Assembly: GCA_016271365.2 (NCBI GenBank)
Contig: CM028131.1
Location: 283,648,001 to 283,712,000 of the forward strand
Direction of reading: 5' to 3'
Source: Neoceratodus forsteri
Taxonomy: Eukaryota; Chordata; Ceratodontiformes; Ceratodontidae
Length of the DNA: 64,000 nucleotides
Below, one piece after another: positions 32,821 through 42,034 of the stretch. Numbering within the stretch: position 1 is the first letter of the stretch; every line of letters begins with the position of its first letter. Made by a program: the position numbers and the translations under genes. The notes under the pieces are model-generated. The model did not search any database, had not been told where the DNA came from, and was given only the letters and a program-made list of their open reading frames with translations.

Positions 32821-35302
32821 ATGCTGGTAGAAACAAGAAGTGGAAAGAATAACACCTCAAGTGATTTGGGGAAAAGCCAGAAAGTAAATAGTAGAAATGG
32901 AAGGGTAAAAAGGGAGGGGAAAAGGGAGGAGATGAAATTATTGGAATTACATAAAAGTGGTGATAAAAATGTGATTGATGTGCATGATTCAGAGAGTGAG
33001 TTAACGAAAGCCGATGCTGAAACTAAATGTGCTGATGGCATGATTGATAATTTGAAAAAAAAGGGGAATGGTACATCTAATTTGGTTCAGCCATATATTT
33101 GGGAGGTATTAGGGAAAAAAAATAAAAATAATTTTAAGGAGAGTATTAAAGTATCTGTTCAGAATAAATCTTTAGCTCAGACTAAGTACAGCACACCAGT
33201 TTCAGCAATGGAAAGAACTGGAAGAGAAAAATATATTTTTGAGTTACAGGATAATGAGTTAATAGACAAAGTAAATAAGGAGGTATCTAGGACTGTTTAA
33301 AGTATTAAAGAAACAATAGAGACTAACAATAGAATATAATTGAAAATTAAGGAAATTAATGAATTAAGACAAGGGAAAAATAGTTTGTGTAACTTGTTTG
33401 AGTACCAAGATGAAGCAAGGGAAGAAAGGGAAGTAGGGGAACTTTGAAATTCTAACAGTAGCAATGTGTATAATAATACAGCATGGGAAGAGGTCAGCGG
33501 GGAAATAACTCAATTAATGAGCCCTTGTAAAGTGGAAGTCCCACCTTTGGATACATTAACCAGAGAATGCATTAATGCACTCAGAGATCCATTATTGGCT
33601 AATGCCATGATTTATGAACAGTTATTGTCATTTAAACAAGATCTTTCATTGATAAAAGGGATTTGTATTGATAATAAAATTACCATAAATGAGCTATTAA
33701 TAAGAGAGCAGAAAAAAGATTTGGAGAATGTATGTACCCCAAAAGAGGAAGAGTATGAGGTGAACAGAAGGTGGTACCTGCCTTCTCATACTCCCCCAGC
33801 TCTAAAAACAGTAAACAAGGATAATAAGGACGTGGATGTAAAAAAAGTATGACTGAGTCAGAATTGGTGACGCTGCCTGAAAATTATAGTGAACAGGATA
33901 GTGTGATTGTGGAAATGAAATATAAACTTCCAGAACTCTGGGAAAAGGGAATTGAACAGAAACAAAGGAGAAGTGAAAAACAAGTTAGCAACGAAAAGTA
34001 TCACTCATTACAAAAAACTCTTAAAGTCACTTACAATACTCTTAATTCTATAAGTACAGATATAAGTATGGATATAAGTAATATTGGGGGAAGCTTGTTA
34101 AAGGAGAAGTATCTGAGTTTAGGAAGAAAAGAAGAAGATGAAAATAATACTATGATTTTGGTAGAACTGAAAGAAGAAATAGAGGAAGGGAATGTACAGG
34201 AGAGTATGGAGGGGTAAAGAGATAGGAAGATAATAATACAAGATAGGGTAGAAAACCCGAAAGGAAAATAACCTAGAAGTAAGTCCAATAAAATATTTAA
34301 AAATGGAGGGAAGAAAAATGGTATAAAGATGGATGTAAAGAAAGTTAGGTCATTGAATAATAATTATTTACAAAAGTTAAGTCAAATGGTTGATAAAAAA
34401 CAGAAGGGAAACGTTGGTAGGAAAAAGAAAGGAGGAAGTAAGAGTGGAAAAGATTGGAATAAGAATTATACAACAGAAGTAATAAAGAAAAACGATGTTG
34501 AGAAAGTAGAGAACGAAGTAAGCGAGGTTCCAGTAATGATCAATATAAATAATACTGGAATTCAAGATATTGAAATATTAAGGGAAAAAGACAGAAAAAA
34601 AGATGATAGACTTGGAGCATTCTTAAAAATATGTTGGACACAAATTATGTATTACCAGTGTACAATGTTACCTTAATATCAAATGAAACAGATATAACAT
34701 TGAATAAACATTTGAAACAATTTCTGGGATCAATATTAAATAAAAAACAAAAAGAATGATTACTTACTTGAGAGACTGAGTGTCATCAGACCTTTAGAAA
34801 ATTTAGATTTAGTACTTTTGTCTCTGATCAATATTATATCTTAAAGGCAATTGAGAACCAAAAATGCAGCCTAAAGCTGTTACGTTTTGGGATGGAAAGT
34901 GTTATAAATATTAAAACTTTGTTCTCAAAATATTTCAAAGATTTGGGTATTAAGAGAAAAGATGTTAAAGAATGCATGATATCTATATATGGAACTGGGG
35001 ATTTTTTAAATGAATCCAAGAAAAACTTAAGATCTAAAATGATGGATTTATTGCAGAATCTCTTGAAAGATAGAGAATTAAATAAAGAATCTATAAGGTT
35101 AAGAGATGGGAAAAAGATGGACAGATGACAATATGGACAGTAAATGGGCAAGAATACTTAAACATCTTGGCAAATGCAGGGAAGATGGATGATTTTGACA
35201 TCCATATGGTGGGTGAAGAACTGGAAATTCGCATTGGCCAGGAAAAGATATATAGCAATGATTGGCTAGATCTGGTCAAGACAGCAAATAGATACCAAAT
35301 AC
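32821..35302 (+). pseudogene. LINE-X ORF1-like region, broken
   Basis: The ATG at 32,821 (MLVETRSGKN) opens a 160-codon lysine/serine/asparagine-rich frame ending at 33,298. Further plus frames follow at 33,466-33,852, 33,849-34,217, 34,329-34,676, 34,892-35,128 and 35,125-35,331. They are separated by single stops or frameshifts and share the same lysine/glutamate/isoleucine-rich, AT-biased composition. No zinc knuckle or RRM is evident. The position before the endonuclease suggests ORF1; the later frames (for example DDFDIHMVGEELEIRIGQEK) could belong to ORF2. Function not assigned. Confidence 0.55.
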
Positions 35303-37500
35303 ATAGAAACATAGAATTTGATGGCAGATAAGGACCACTTGGCCCACCTAGTCTGTTCATTTCCCTACTTAACAGATAAGCTGCAGATCCTAGTTAACCA
35401 ACAGCCTACTTTCTCCTACCTCCCCCCCAGAATTGCCTTATGTCTGTCCCACACATTCTTGAATTCCCCCACTGTTGTTGACTCTATGACCTCCTCAGGA
35501 AGGCAGTTCCATGCATCTACAACACTCTCTGTGAAGAAATACTTCCTCACATTACCTCTGAGCCATCCCCCTCTATCTTCAAATTGTGCCATCTTGTTCT
35601 TGCACATCTCTTTTTCTGAAAGATGCTACCCTCTTGGACTTTGTTGATTCCCTTGAGGTATTTGAAAGTTTCTATCATGTCCCCCCTCTCCCTCCTTTCC
35701 TTGAGGCTATACATCTTAAGCTCCTTTAGTCTTTCTTCATATGTCTTCTGGTGCAGACCCTGCACCATCTTGGTTGACCTCCTCTGGACAGCCTCCACCC
35801 TGTCTATGTCTTTGCAGAGATGGGGTCTCCAGAACTGTACACAGTGCTCCAGATGTGGTCTCACCAACTGTCTGAACAGAGGTCCAACAACTTCCTGTTT
35901 TGTACTGGTGATGCCTCTCCCTATGCATCCCAGTATCCCACAGCCCTCCTTACTGCCTTCTCACATTGCTGGCCCACCTTTCGGACATCAGATATGACTA
36001 CCCCAGGTCCCTTTCAATTTTTTTTGTTGTCAGTATCTCACCCTCTACTGTGTACTCTTCCCCTGGGTTTTTGTTTCCCAGGTGCATTACTTTGCACTTC
36101 TTTGCATTGAATCTAAGCTGCCATACATTTGACAGTCCTCCAACCTTGCCAAGTCCCTTCTCACCCTTTCCACCCTACCTTGTGTATCAACCTTGCTACA
36201 GATCTTTGTGTCATCTACAAATTGACATACTTTCCCTTCCAGTCCCTCTGCAATGTCACTTATAAAGACATTAAAAAGGACCAGCCTCAGTACTGAACCC
36301 TGTGGTACCCAACTAGTAACCCCCCTTTCTTCACTGTGGACTCCATTTATTATTACCCACTGTGTCCTTTTGTCCAGCCAGTGTTTTACCCAGGCTTCCA
36401 CCCTGGGACCCACTCTCAGGCTGGCTAATTTGTTTATTAATCTTTTGTGCGGGACTGTGTCAAATGCCTTGCTAAAGTCTAGGTAGACCATGTCCACAGC
36501 CCCTCCCTGGTCTGCTACTTTGGTCACCCAGTCAAAGAAATCAATTAGATTTGTCTGACATGACCTTCCTGCTGTGAATCCATGCTGCCTTGAGTCCTGT
36601 ACCCCACTGGCCTCTAGATACTCAACAGTTCTTTCCTTCAGAAGTGATTCCATCATTTTCCTACCACTGAGGTCAAACTGACAGATCTGTAGTTTCCTGC
36701 CTCTGTCTTGCTCCCACTTTTGTGAAGGGGAATCATATCTGCCCTCCTCCAGTCATCAGGTACCATACCATCCTCCCATGATTTATTAAAAAGGGTAGTC
36801 AGTGGTGTTACTAGTTCTTCCCTTAGTTCTTTTAGAATTCTGTGGTGAATCCCATTAGGCCCCATTGCTTTATCCACCTTCAGTTTTAAGAGTTCTTTCA
36901 GAACCCTTTCTTCTGTGAAAGGACTAATATTAACTCCCCTATCCAGAGTGCTTCTATTGACTAGATTAGGTATCTCCCTCTGCTTTTCCATTGTGAATAC
37001 TGAACAGAAGTATTTGTTCAGTATCCCTGCTTTTTCACTGTCAATCTCTGCCCAACCACCTTCCTCTTTATTCAGCATCAGTATCCCTGCCATAGTCTTT
37101 CTTTGCTCCCTAATGTACCTATAAAAGGTTTTATCCCCCTTCTTAACCGAGTTGGATATCTTTTCCTTGGTTTGGGCCTTTGCTATTCTGACTGCCTTCC
37201 CCACTTCCTTCTGTTTTAATTGGTACAGTTCTCTGTCCTGCTCCTTCTGTGTTTCCTTATACTTCCTGAATGCTATCTTTTTCTCTCTTACATTCCCCGC
37301 CACTTCTTTTGAGAACCATAGTGTTTTTTTCTTTCATTTTGATTTGTTTATTTGCTTCACTCAAAGGCTTGTTGCCTCTGTGATGTTTCCCCATTGTTGC
37401 TCCACCCCACCATCTTGCCTGTTTGCTAGTGCTTTTCTGCAATGGTGGGCCTTGGCCTTGAGCCCCCCCAATGAAATCCTATGGGCATGTGCAGCTTGGG
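35303..37500 (-). mobile_element. CR1-like LINE (copy b), reverse strand, inside LINE-X
   Basis: The 3' end is at 35,303 (ACATAGAAACATAG on plus, the tandem terminal repeat). It runs 5' to about 37,500. It carries the pre-RT region, RT and C-terminal tail, and the 3' UTR GGGCCAAGTGGTCC... end. It shares its 3' ~900 bases with the opposite-strand copy a. Confidence 0.9.
35410..37303 (-). pseudogene. CR1-b ORF2 (pre-RT and reverse transcriptase)
   Basis: The frame 36,653-37,303 has KKGDKTFYRYIREQRKTMAG, FTEERVLKELLKLKVDKAMG, DDWRRADMIPLHKSGSK and GNYRSVSLTSVVGK. After a stop, 36,087-36,656 has QHGFTAGRSCQTNLIDFFDW, AVDMVYLDFSKAFDTVPHKR and SWVPQGSVL, then the palm motif QFVDDTKIC. The frames 35,547-35,867 and 35,416-35,607 give the CR1 tail ([30 protein letters not shown]). 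Only a few stops break it, so this is a fairly young copy. Confidence 0.9.
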
Positions 37501-37504
37501 AAAA

Positions 37505-38413
37505 TGTGCAACTAAGGATGAAGAGGACAGCTATGGTTGTAAAATGGTTGTAGACAGAATGAGAAGGGACCTGCAGAAACTTGAAGAATGGTCAAGGGTT
37601 TGGCAGATGAAATTCAATGCAAAGAAGTGCAAGATAATGCATATGGGGCACAAAAACCCTGGCACAATATATCAGTTGGGGGGTGAGGATATAGCATGCA
37701 CCAAGCAGGAAAGGGATCTTGGGGTTGTCATCTCTGATGACCTCAAGGTAGGGAAACAGTGTGACAAGGCATCAGGTAAAGCAAATAGGATGCTGGGATG
37801 TATGGCAGGGGCATCACCAGCAGGAAAAGGAGGTCATAATTCGCTTATACAAGACACTAGTGAGGCCCCACCTGGAGTACATGTACAGTTCTGGAGACCA
37901 TACCTACGTAAGGACATGAGCAAGGGTGAGAAGGTTCAGAGGAGGGCAACAAAGATGGTGCATGGGTTGCATCACAAATCCTATGAAGACAGGTTGAAGG
38001 AACTGAACATGTACTCCCTGGAGGAGAGGAGGGAGAGAGGGATATGATAGAGACATACAAGTATCTTACAGGGAGCAACAGGGTGCAGGAAAACACTATT
38101 TTAAGCGAAAAGATGTTTCAGGACTAGAGGGCATGGGATGAAGTTGGAGGAGGACGATTCAGAGGAAACATGAGAAAGAATTTCTTCACAGAATGGGTGG
38201 TGGACAAGTGGAACACCCTGCCAGAGGAAGTGGTGGGGGCTGAAACAATCACGGGATTTAAGAATGCATGGGATAGACATAAAGGAATTCTAGAGGTCAG
38301 GGGTAAGGGGAAATAGACTTCTAGGAAAACAAACTGAACTTACAAGCTCAAATGGGCAGACTAGGTGGGCCATAGGCCCTTATCTGCTGACACTGTCTAT
38401 GTATCTATGTAAA
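37505..38413 (+). mobile_element. CR1-like LINE (copy a), 5'-truncated, plus strand
   Basis: It carries only the post-palm RT tail: KKCKIMHMGHKNPGTIYQLG, ERDLGVVISDDLK, QFWRPYLRKDMSKGEKVQRR and [20 protein letters not shown]. The 3' UTR then ends CAGACTAGGTGGGCCATAGG and TCTATGTATCTATGT. It adjoins copy b 5' to 5', so the pair forms an inverted repeat. Confidence 0.9.
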
Positions 38414-38429
38414 ATGTTGTGAAAGAAGG

Positions 38430-38714
38430 AAACAATTAATAGGGGAAATGGATAATAATCTTATGGTGCTGATTAATGGAAGATCCCTAGGAGATTTAAA
38501 AGGAGTTTATACGTATATAGGATCCAGAGGATCATCTATCATTGATCATTGCTGGTGTAGTATAAATATAATCCATCAAGTATTGGACCTTAGAGTGGGG
38601 TATAGAGCTGAAAGTGAACATTGCCTTCTGGAGATACTTATAAACCTGGGTATAGGAATGGTACATAAGAACAACAATAACTTACAAATAATCAAAGTTA
38701 AAAAAGGGGATTAA
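38430..38714 (+). pseudogene. LINE-X endonuclease, C-terminal part
   Basis: Reads LINGRSLGDLKGVYTYIGSR then GSSIIDHCWCS and RVGYRAESEHCLLEI. This corresponds to the end of APE-type LINE endonucleases, where S-x-I-D-x-x and the final S-D-H (here SEH) carry catalytic Asp/His. The N-terminal half should lie upstream, but the CR1 insertions separate it and I cannot identify it with confidence. Confidence 0.75.
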
Positions 38715-38742
38715 ATGGGATTTAGTAAAAAATTATTCATCA

Positions 38743-39120
38743 GTGCAATTATTATATGATGTGGGTATAACAGAAGACATTTTAAAAATAACCAAAGAAG
38801 ATAATGTGGTAGAGTCATTTCAGGAAATAACAAATAAAATATCTAAGATCTTACTTAAGGTGACAATACATAAACCAAAAAGTGGTTGTAGATGGTATGA
38901 TAGTGAATGTAAAGAACATAAATATAGGATCAATAAATTAGTACAAAGTTTGCAGAAGGAACCTACTAAAGAGAGGAAGAAAAGCCTTAATAAGATGAGG
39001 AAAGAATACAAAAAGATTATGAAATCAAAAAAAAAAAATCAAAATAACATCTGGAAAGAGTTTGCAAATACAGTGAGGCAAAGGAATAATAAAAAAAATT
39101 GGAAGATGGTCACATTTTGA
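38743..39120 (+). pseudogene. LINE-X endonuclease-RT connector
   Basis: A lysine-rich frame with WYDSECKEHKYRINKLVQSL and NKMRKEYKKIMKSKKKNQ. The W-[YF]-[DN]-x-E/D-C motif followed by a basic helix is a common connector between endonuclease and RT in APE-type LINEs. Confidence 0.7.
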
Positions 39121-39289
39121 TGGGAACAACACATGGAAGAAGTGGAAAACTATGTTGACCCTAAAGTTTGGGAAGATTATTATAATAATTTATTTTTTAT
39201 TCATGATGTACATGAAGAGAACATCACTTGGGTTTCAAATAATGATACTTTCTCTTTCTCAGAGAGATAATACAAATTATTCAAAAACT

Positions 39290-39648
39290 AAAATGACACA
39301 AAGTGCCAGGCCCTGATGGGGTGCCTCAGGATATAATAAAGGATGACCCAGAAGTTTGGAGTACTACCCTAATATTATTTTATAATTCTATATTAACAAA
39401 AGGAGTTATTCCTCAAACATGGAAAGTCAACATAATTGTCCCAAAATATAAGAAAGGAGATATAACTAAACCATTTAATTATAGACCAATAAGTCTTCTA
39501 GATTCAAGTAAAAAAATCTTTACTACATTGTTACATTCAAGAATAATGGATTGGATAAATAAAAATGCTCTAATAGGTGAAGCCCAGGCAGGCTTTATGC
39601 CAAATCACTCCACTATGGATCAATGTTTTACACTGGCGCATATAATAC

Positions 39649-39698
<50 letters not shown>

Positions 39699-40153
39699 TA
39701 AAAGACAAAAACTCTTTGTGTCTTTATAGATTTAAAAGCCGCTTTTGATAAGGTGACACGATTTAAACTTTGGGAAGTTCTGGATAAATATAGCATGGAT
39801 CTGAATATGTTTAATATATTAAAATTATTATATGAAGATAATACTAATATAGTAAGGTATAATAAAGAGGGAGATACTACTAAAAAAATTACTTTGAATG
39901 TCGGCTTAAGGAAGGATGTGTCCTTTCCCCTATATTGTTTAACTTATACTTTAATAAAATAATGGAGGAGTTGTATGATCCCGAGCTGCACATGCCCAAG
40001 GTGGGGTCTAGGCCATGCCCATATCTTGCTTATGTAGATGATGTGGTATTAATTTTTTCGAGCTTCTTGGGAATTAAAAGGAGCCTACAAAAATTCTTGG
40101 AAGGAAGTAAAAAAGTAGCAATGGAAATCAATATAGAAAAACTAAATATATGA
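39290..40153 (+). pseudogene. LINE-X reverse transcriptase, broken
   Basis: Ordered RT blocks: PGPDGVPQDIIKDD, PQTWKVNIIVPKYKKGD, FNYRPISLLDSSKKIF, EAQAGFMPNHSTMDQCFTLA, then IDLKAAFDKV (39,730-39,760), GLRKDVSFPL (degraded GVRQGC-type block) and YLAYVDDVVLIF (palm motif at about 40,022-40,050). A (TA)n run at 39,653-39,696 splits the coding between the fourth and fifth blocks. Catalytic aspartates of both palm motifs are present, but stops and frameshifts break the frame. Confidence 0.87.
39653..39696. repeat. (TA)n microsatellite inside LINE-X RT
   Basis: About 22 TA dinucleotides interrupt the RT between the GFMPNHST block and the LKAAFDKV block. It translates as an artificial (IY)n run. 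Confidence 0.95.
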
Positions 40154-40419
40154 TTTTTAATAAATATCCAATTTGACAGGAGAAAATTAGTGTATTAAAG
40201 TACAATAATCAAAAAATCAAACTGGTAAACAAATTTTGTTACCTGGGAATAGTTTTTAGCTCGAATTTGAAATGGCAGGAACATATAAATTATGCAAAAG
40301 GGAAAATAAAGAAGTCTTATCCTGTGGTAGAAAGATTTTCATATAAATATGGTGGGCAGCCAGTTAAAGGGAATTTAACTGCAACAAATGCAAAGATTAA
40401 GTCATAGCTGTTATACGGA

Positions 40420-41241
40420 GTGGAAATCTGGGGATCTATTAAAGTAAATAGCTTGGAGGCTTGTATGAATAAAATTTACAAAAGATTATTGGGGATACCT
40501 GAAGCAGCATCCTCTAGTTTAGTTAGATTGGAATTAGGACAGCCCCGTTTAATGCAGTGTGTAGAACAGAGACAATGCATCTATTGGCTAAAGGTGTACA
40601 TTAAAAATGATAAGAGTCTTGCGAGGAAAAGTTTCGAGGAATCACTGACCTATAATTCAAGAGGTTTTGTTTGCCCCAGTATGTATATTTTGGAGAACTC
40701 ATTTAAGCCTTACAGTTTATTGGAGTGTATCACTGAGTCTTCTAGAATACCCTTAATGATCTTGGAGGAACAAGTTAAAAATAGAATTAGAGACATTCAT
40801 TTTAATCAAGAAATGGATCTGGTAAGGAATTGCAAACTTAGCAATTGTCTGGGGGAAAAAAAAAGAGGTAAATGGGATTAGAATGTTATCTTTTTGAAAT
40901 ACAAAATCCCAAAGATATAAAAGCAATTACCAAACTTAGATTTGGATATATAAACAGTCAAACTCTAAAGATGAATTATAAAATGTCAAAAACAAAATGA
41001 TGTGCTTGTGGACTCGGTGATGGCACTCCATTTCACCTTCTTATTTTTTATGCCCAGTGTATAGATATGAAAGAGAGAAGATTTTATCTGATGTATTGAA
41101 AGAATCAGATATGGAACCAAGATATCAGTATAATTGTTTGATGAAAACAAAAAATGTTGCTTGGTTAGAGAAAATCACTAGGTTAACTAGGATATTAGAA
41201 ATAAAGCAAAAACATATTATAAACATCTAATAGATTTATTA
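40420..41241 (+). pseudogene. LINE-X C-terminal domain
   Basis: The frame 40,420-40,881 reads EIWGSIKVNSLEACMNKIYK, LLGIPEAASSSLVRLELGQP and so on, a typical post-RT thumb/tail. Further frames to 41,241 include a CACGLGDGTPFHLLIF-like stretch (about 40,998-41,050), a C-x-C...H zinc-like motif seen at the end of several LINE polymerases. The ribozyme-bearing insertion at 41,242 follows. Confidence 0.65.
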
Positions 41242-41386
41242 AAAAAAATACAAAATCACACATGCCCCCACAATGCAAAGCATCATGGGCTGCATATGCA
41301 AATCACCACAGAATGTTATGCTGGTCCAACTTTAAGCAGAATTGCATGGTGCCGAAAGGCCTCTCACACAGTTTGCAAAGGGTGCT

Positions 41387-41447
41387 AACAGAAGACATAG
41401 ACACGTGTTTCGTCCTACCAGGATTCATCAGTATGCCTGCTCTGTTT
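41387..41447 (-). ncRNA. Hammerhead ribozyme, copy 1
   Basis: On the minus strand: stem I strand AAACAG-AGCA-GGCATA, core CTGATGA, stem II ATCC-TGGTA-GGAC, core GAAA, stem III CAC/GTG, cleavage triplet GTC (cut between plus positions 41,400 and 41,399), returning strand TATGTC-TT-CTGTT. All core nucleotides are present. The first stem II pair is A-C instead of G-C, so activity may be reduced. Confidence 0.85.
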
Positions 41448-41748
41448 GACACCCCAGTGGAATGGACCAGCTACCCTAAGGCAGTGTGCCTGGGATATAT
41501 TGTGGTGAACCCATTAAAATAAAAAACTATTTAAAAGACAAAGAACCTCTGTGCGTAAACACTGAGGCAAGGGTTGCCCCAAAGGGCATTTGGCTGGGAA
41601 GCCAAGTTTCAAGAAAATACAATATCACACATGCCCCCACAATGCAAAGCATCATGGGCTGCATATGCAAATCACCACAGAATGTTATGCTGGTCCAACT
41701 TTAAGCAGAATTGCCGAAAGGCCTCTCACACAGTTTGCAAAGGGTGCT

Positions 41749-41808
41749 AACAGAAGACATAGACACGTGTTTCGTCCTACCAGGACTCATCAGTATGCCT
41801 CATCTGTT
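41749..41808 (-). ncRNA. Hammerhead ribozyme, copy 2 (intact consensus)
   Basis: Same architecture as copy 1. Stem I is AAACAG-ATGA-GGCATA against TATGTC-TT-CTGTT, with an internal loop where loop-loop contacts form in type I hammerheads. The core is CTGATGA, stem II is a perfect GTCC-TGGTA-GGAC, then GAAA, and a 3-bp palindromic stem III CACGTG. Cleavage follows GTC, between plus positions 41,762 and 41,761. The two cut sites are 362 nt apart, so a transcript would release a 362-nt monomer. Confidence 0.92.
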
Positions 41809-42034
41809 TGACACCCCAGTGGAATGGACCAGCTACCCCAAGGCAGTGTGCCTGGGATATATTGTGGTGAACCCATTAAAATAAAAAACTATTTAAAAGA
41901 CAAAGAACCTATTAATAGATTTATTATTCACTTTCTGATACAGAATTTAAGTCTGATTTTTTAAGCAGATGGAATATAGAAGAAATATTTATATTCATAT
42001 AAAAACAAGCATTTGTCAATGCCGAATGTTGATT

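Larger units (their letters stand above)
41242..41912 (-). mobile_element. Dimeric hammerhead-ribozyme retroelement (retrozyme/Penelope-LTR-like)
   Basis: A 671-bp insert in LINE-X flanked by a perfect 14-bp duplication TAATAGATTTATTA (41,228-41,241 and 41,913-41,926). It holds two direct copies of a ~300-bp sequence (about 41,246-41,548 and 41,615-41,910; offset 362-369) joined by a 66-bp segment. Each copy contains a hammerhead ribozyme on the minus strand. No ORF. Tandem non-coding units with type I hammerheads fit animal retrozymes and the LTR-like ends of Penelope-like elements, and recall newt satellite-2-type repeats. Confidence 0.85.

Noticed and set aside
35303..38413. Single CR1 insertion with 5' inversion (twin priming)
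   Set aside because: Both arms contain the full CR1 3' terminus, which twin priming cannot produce.
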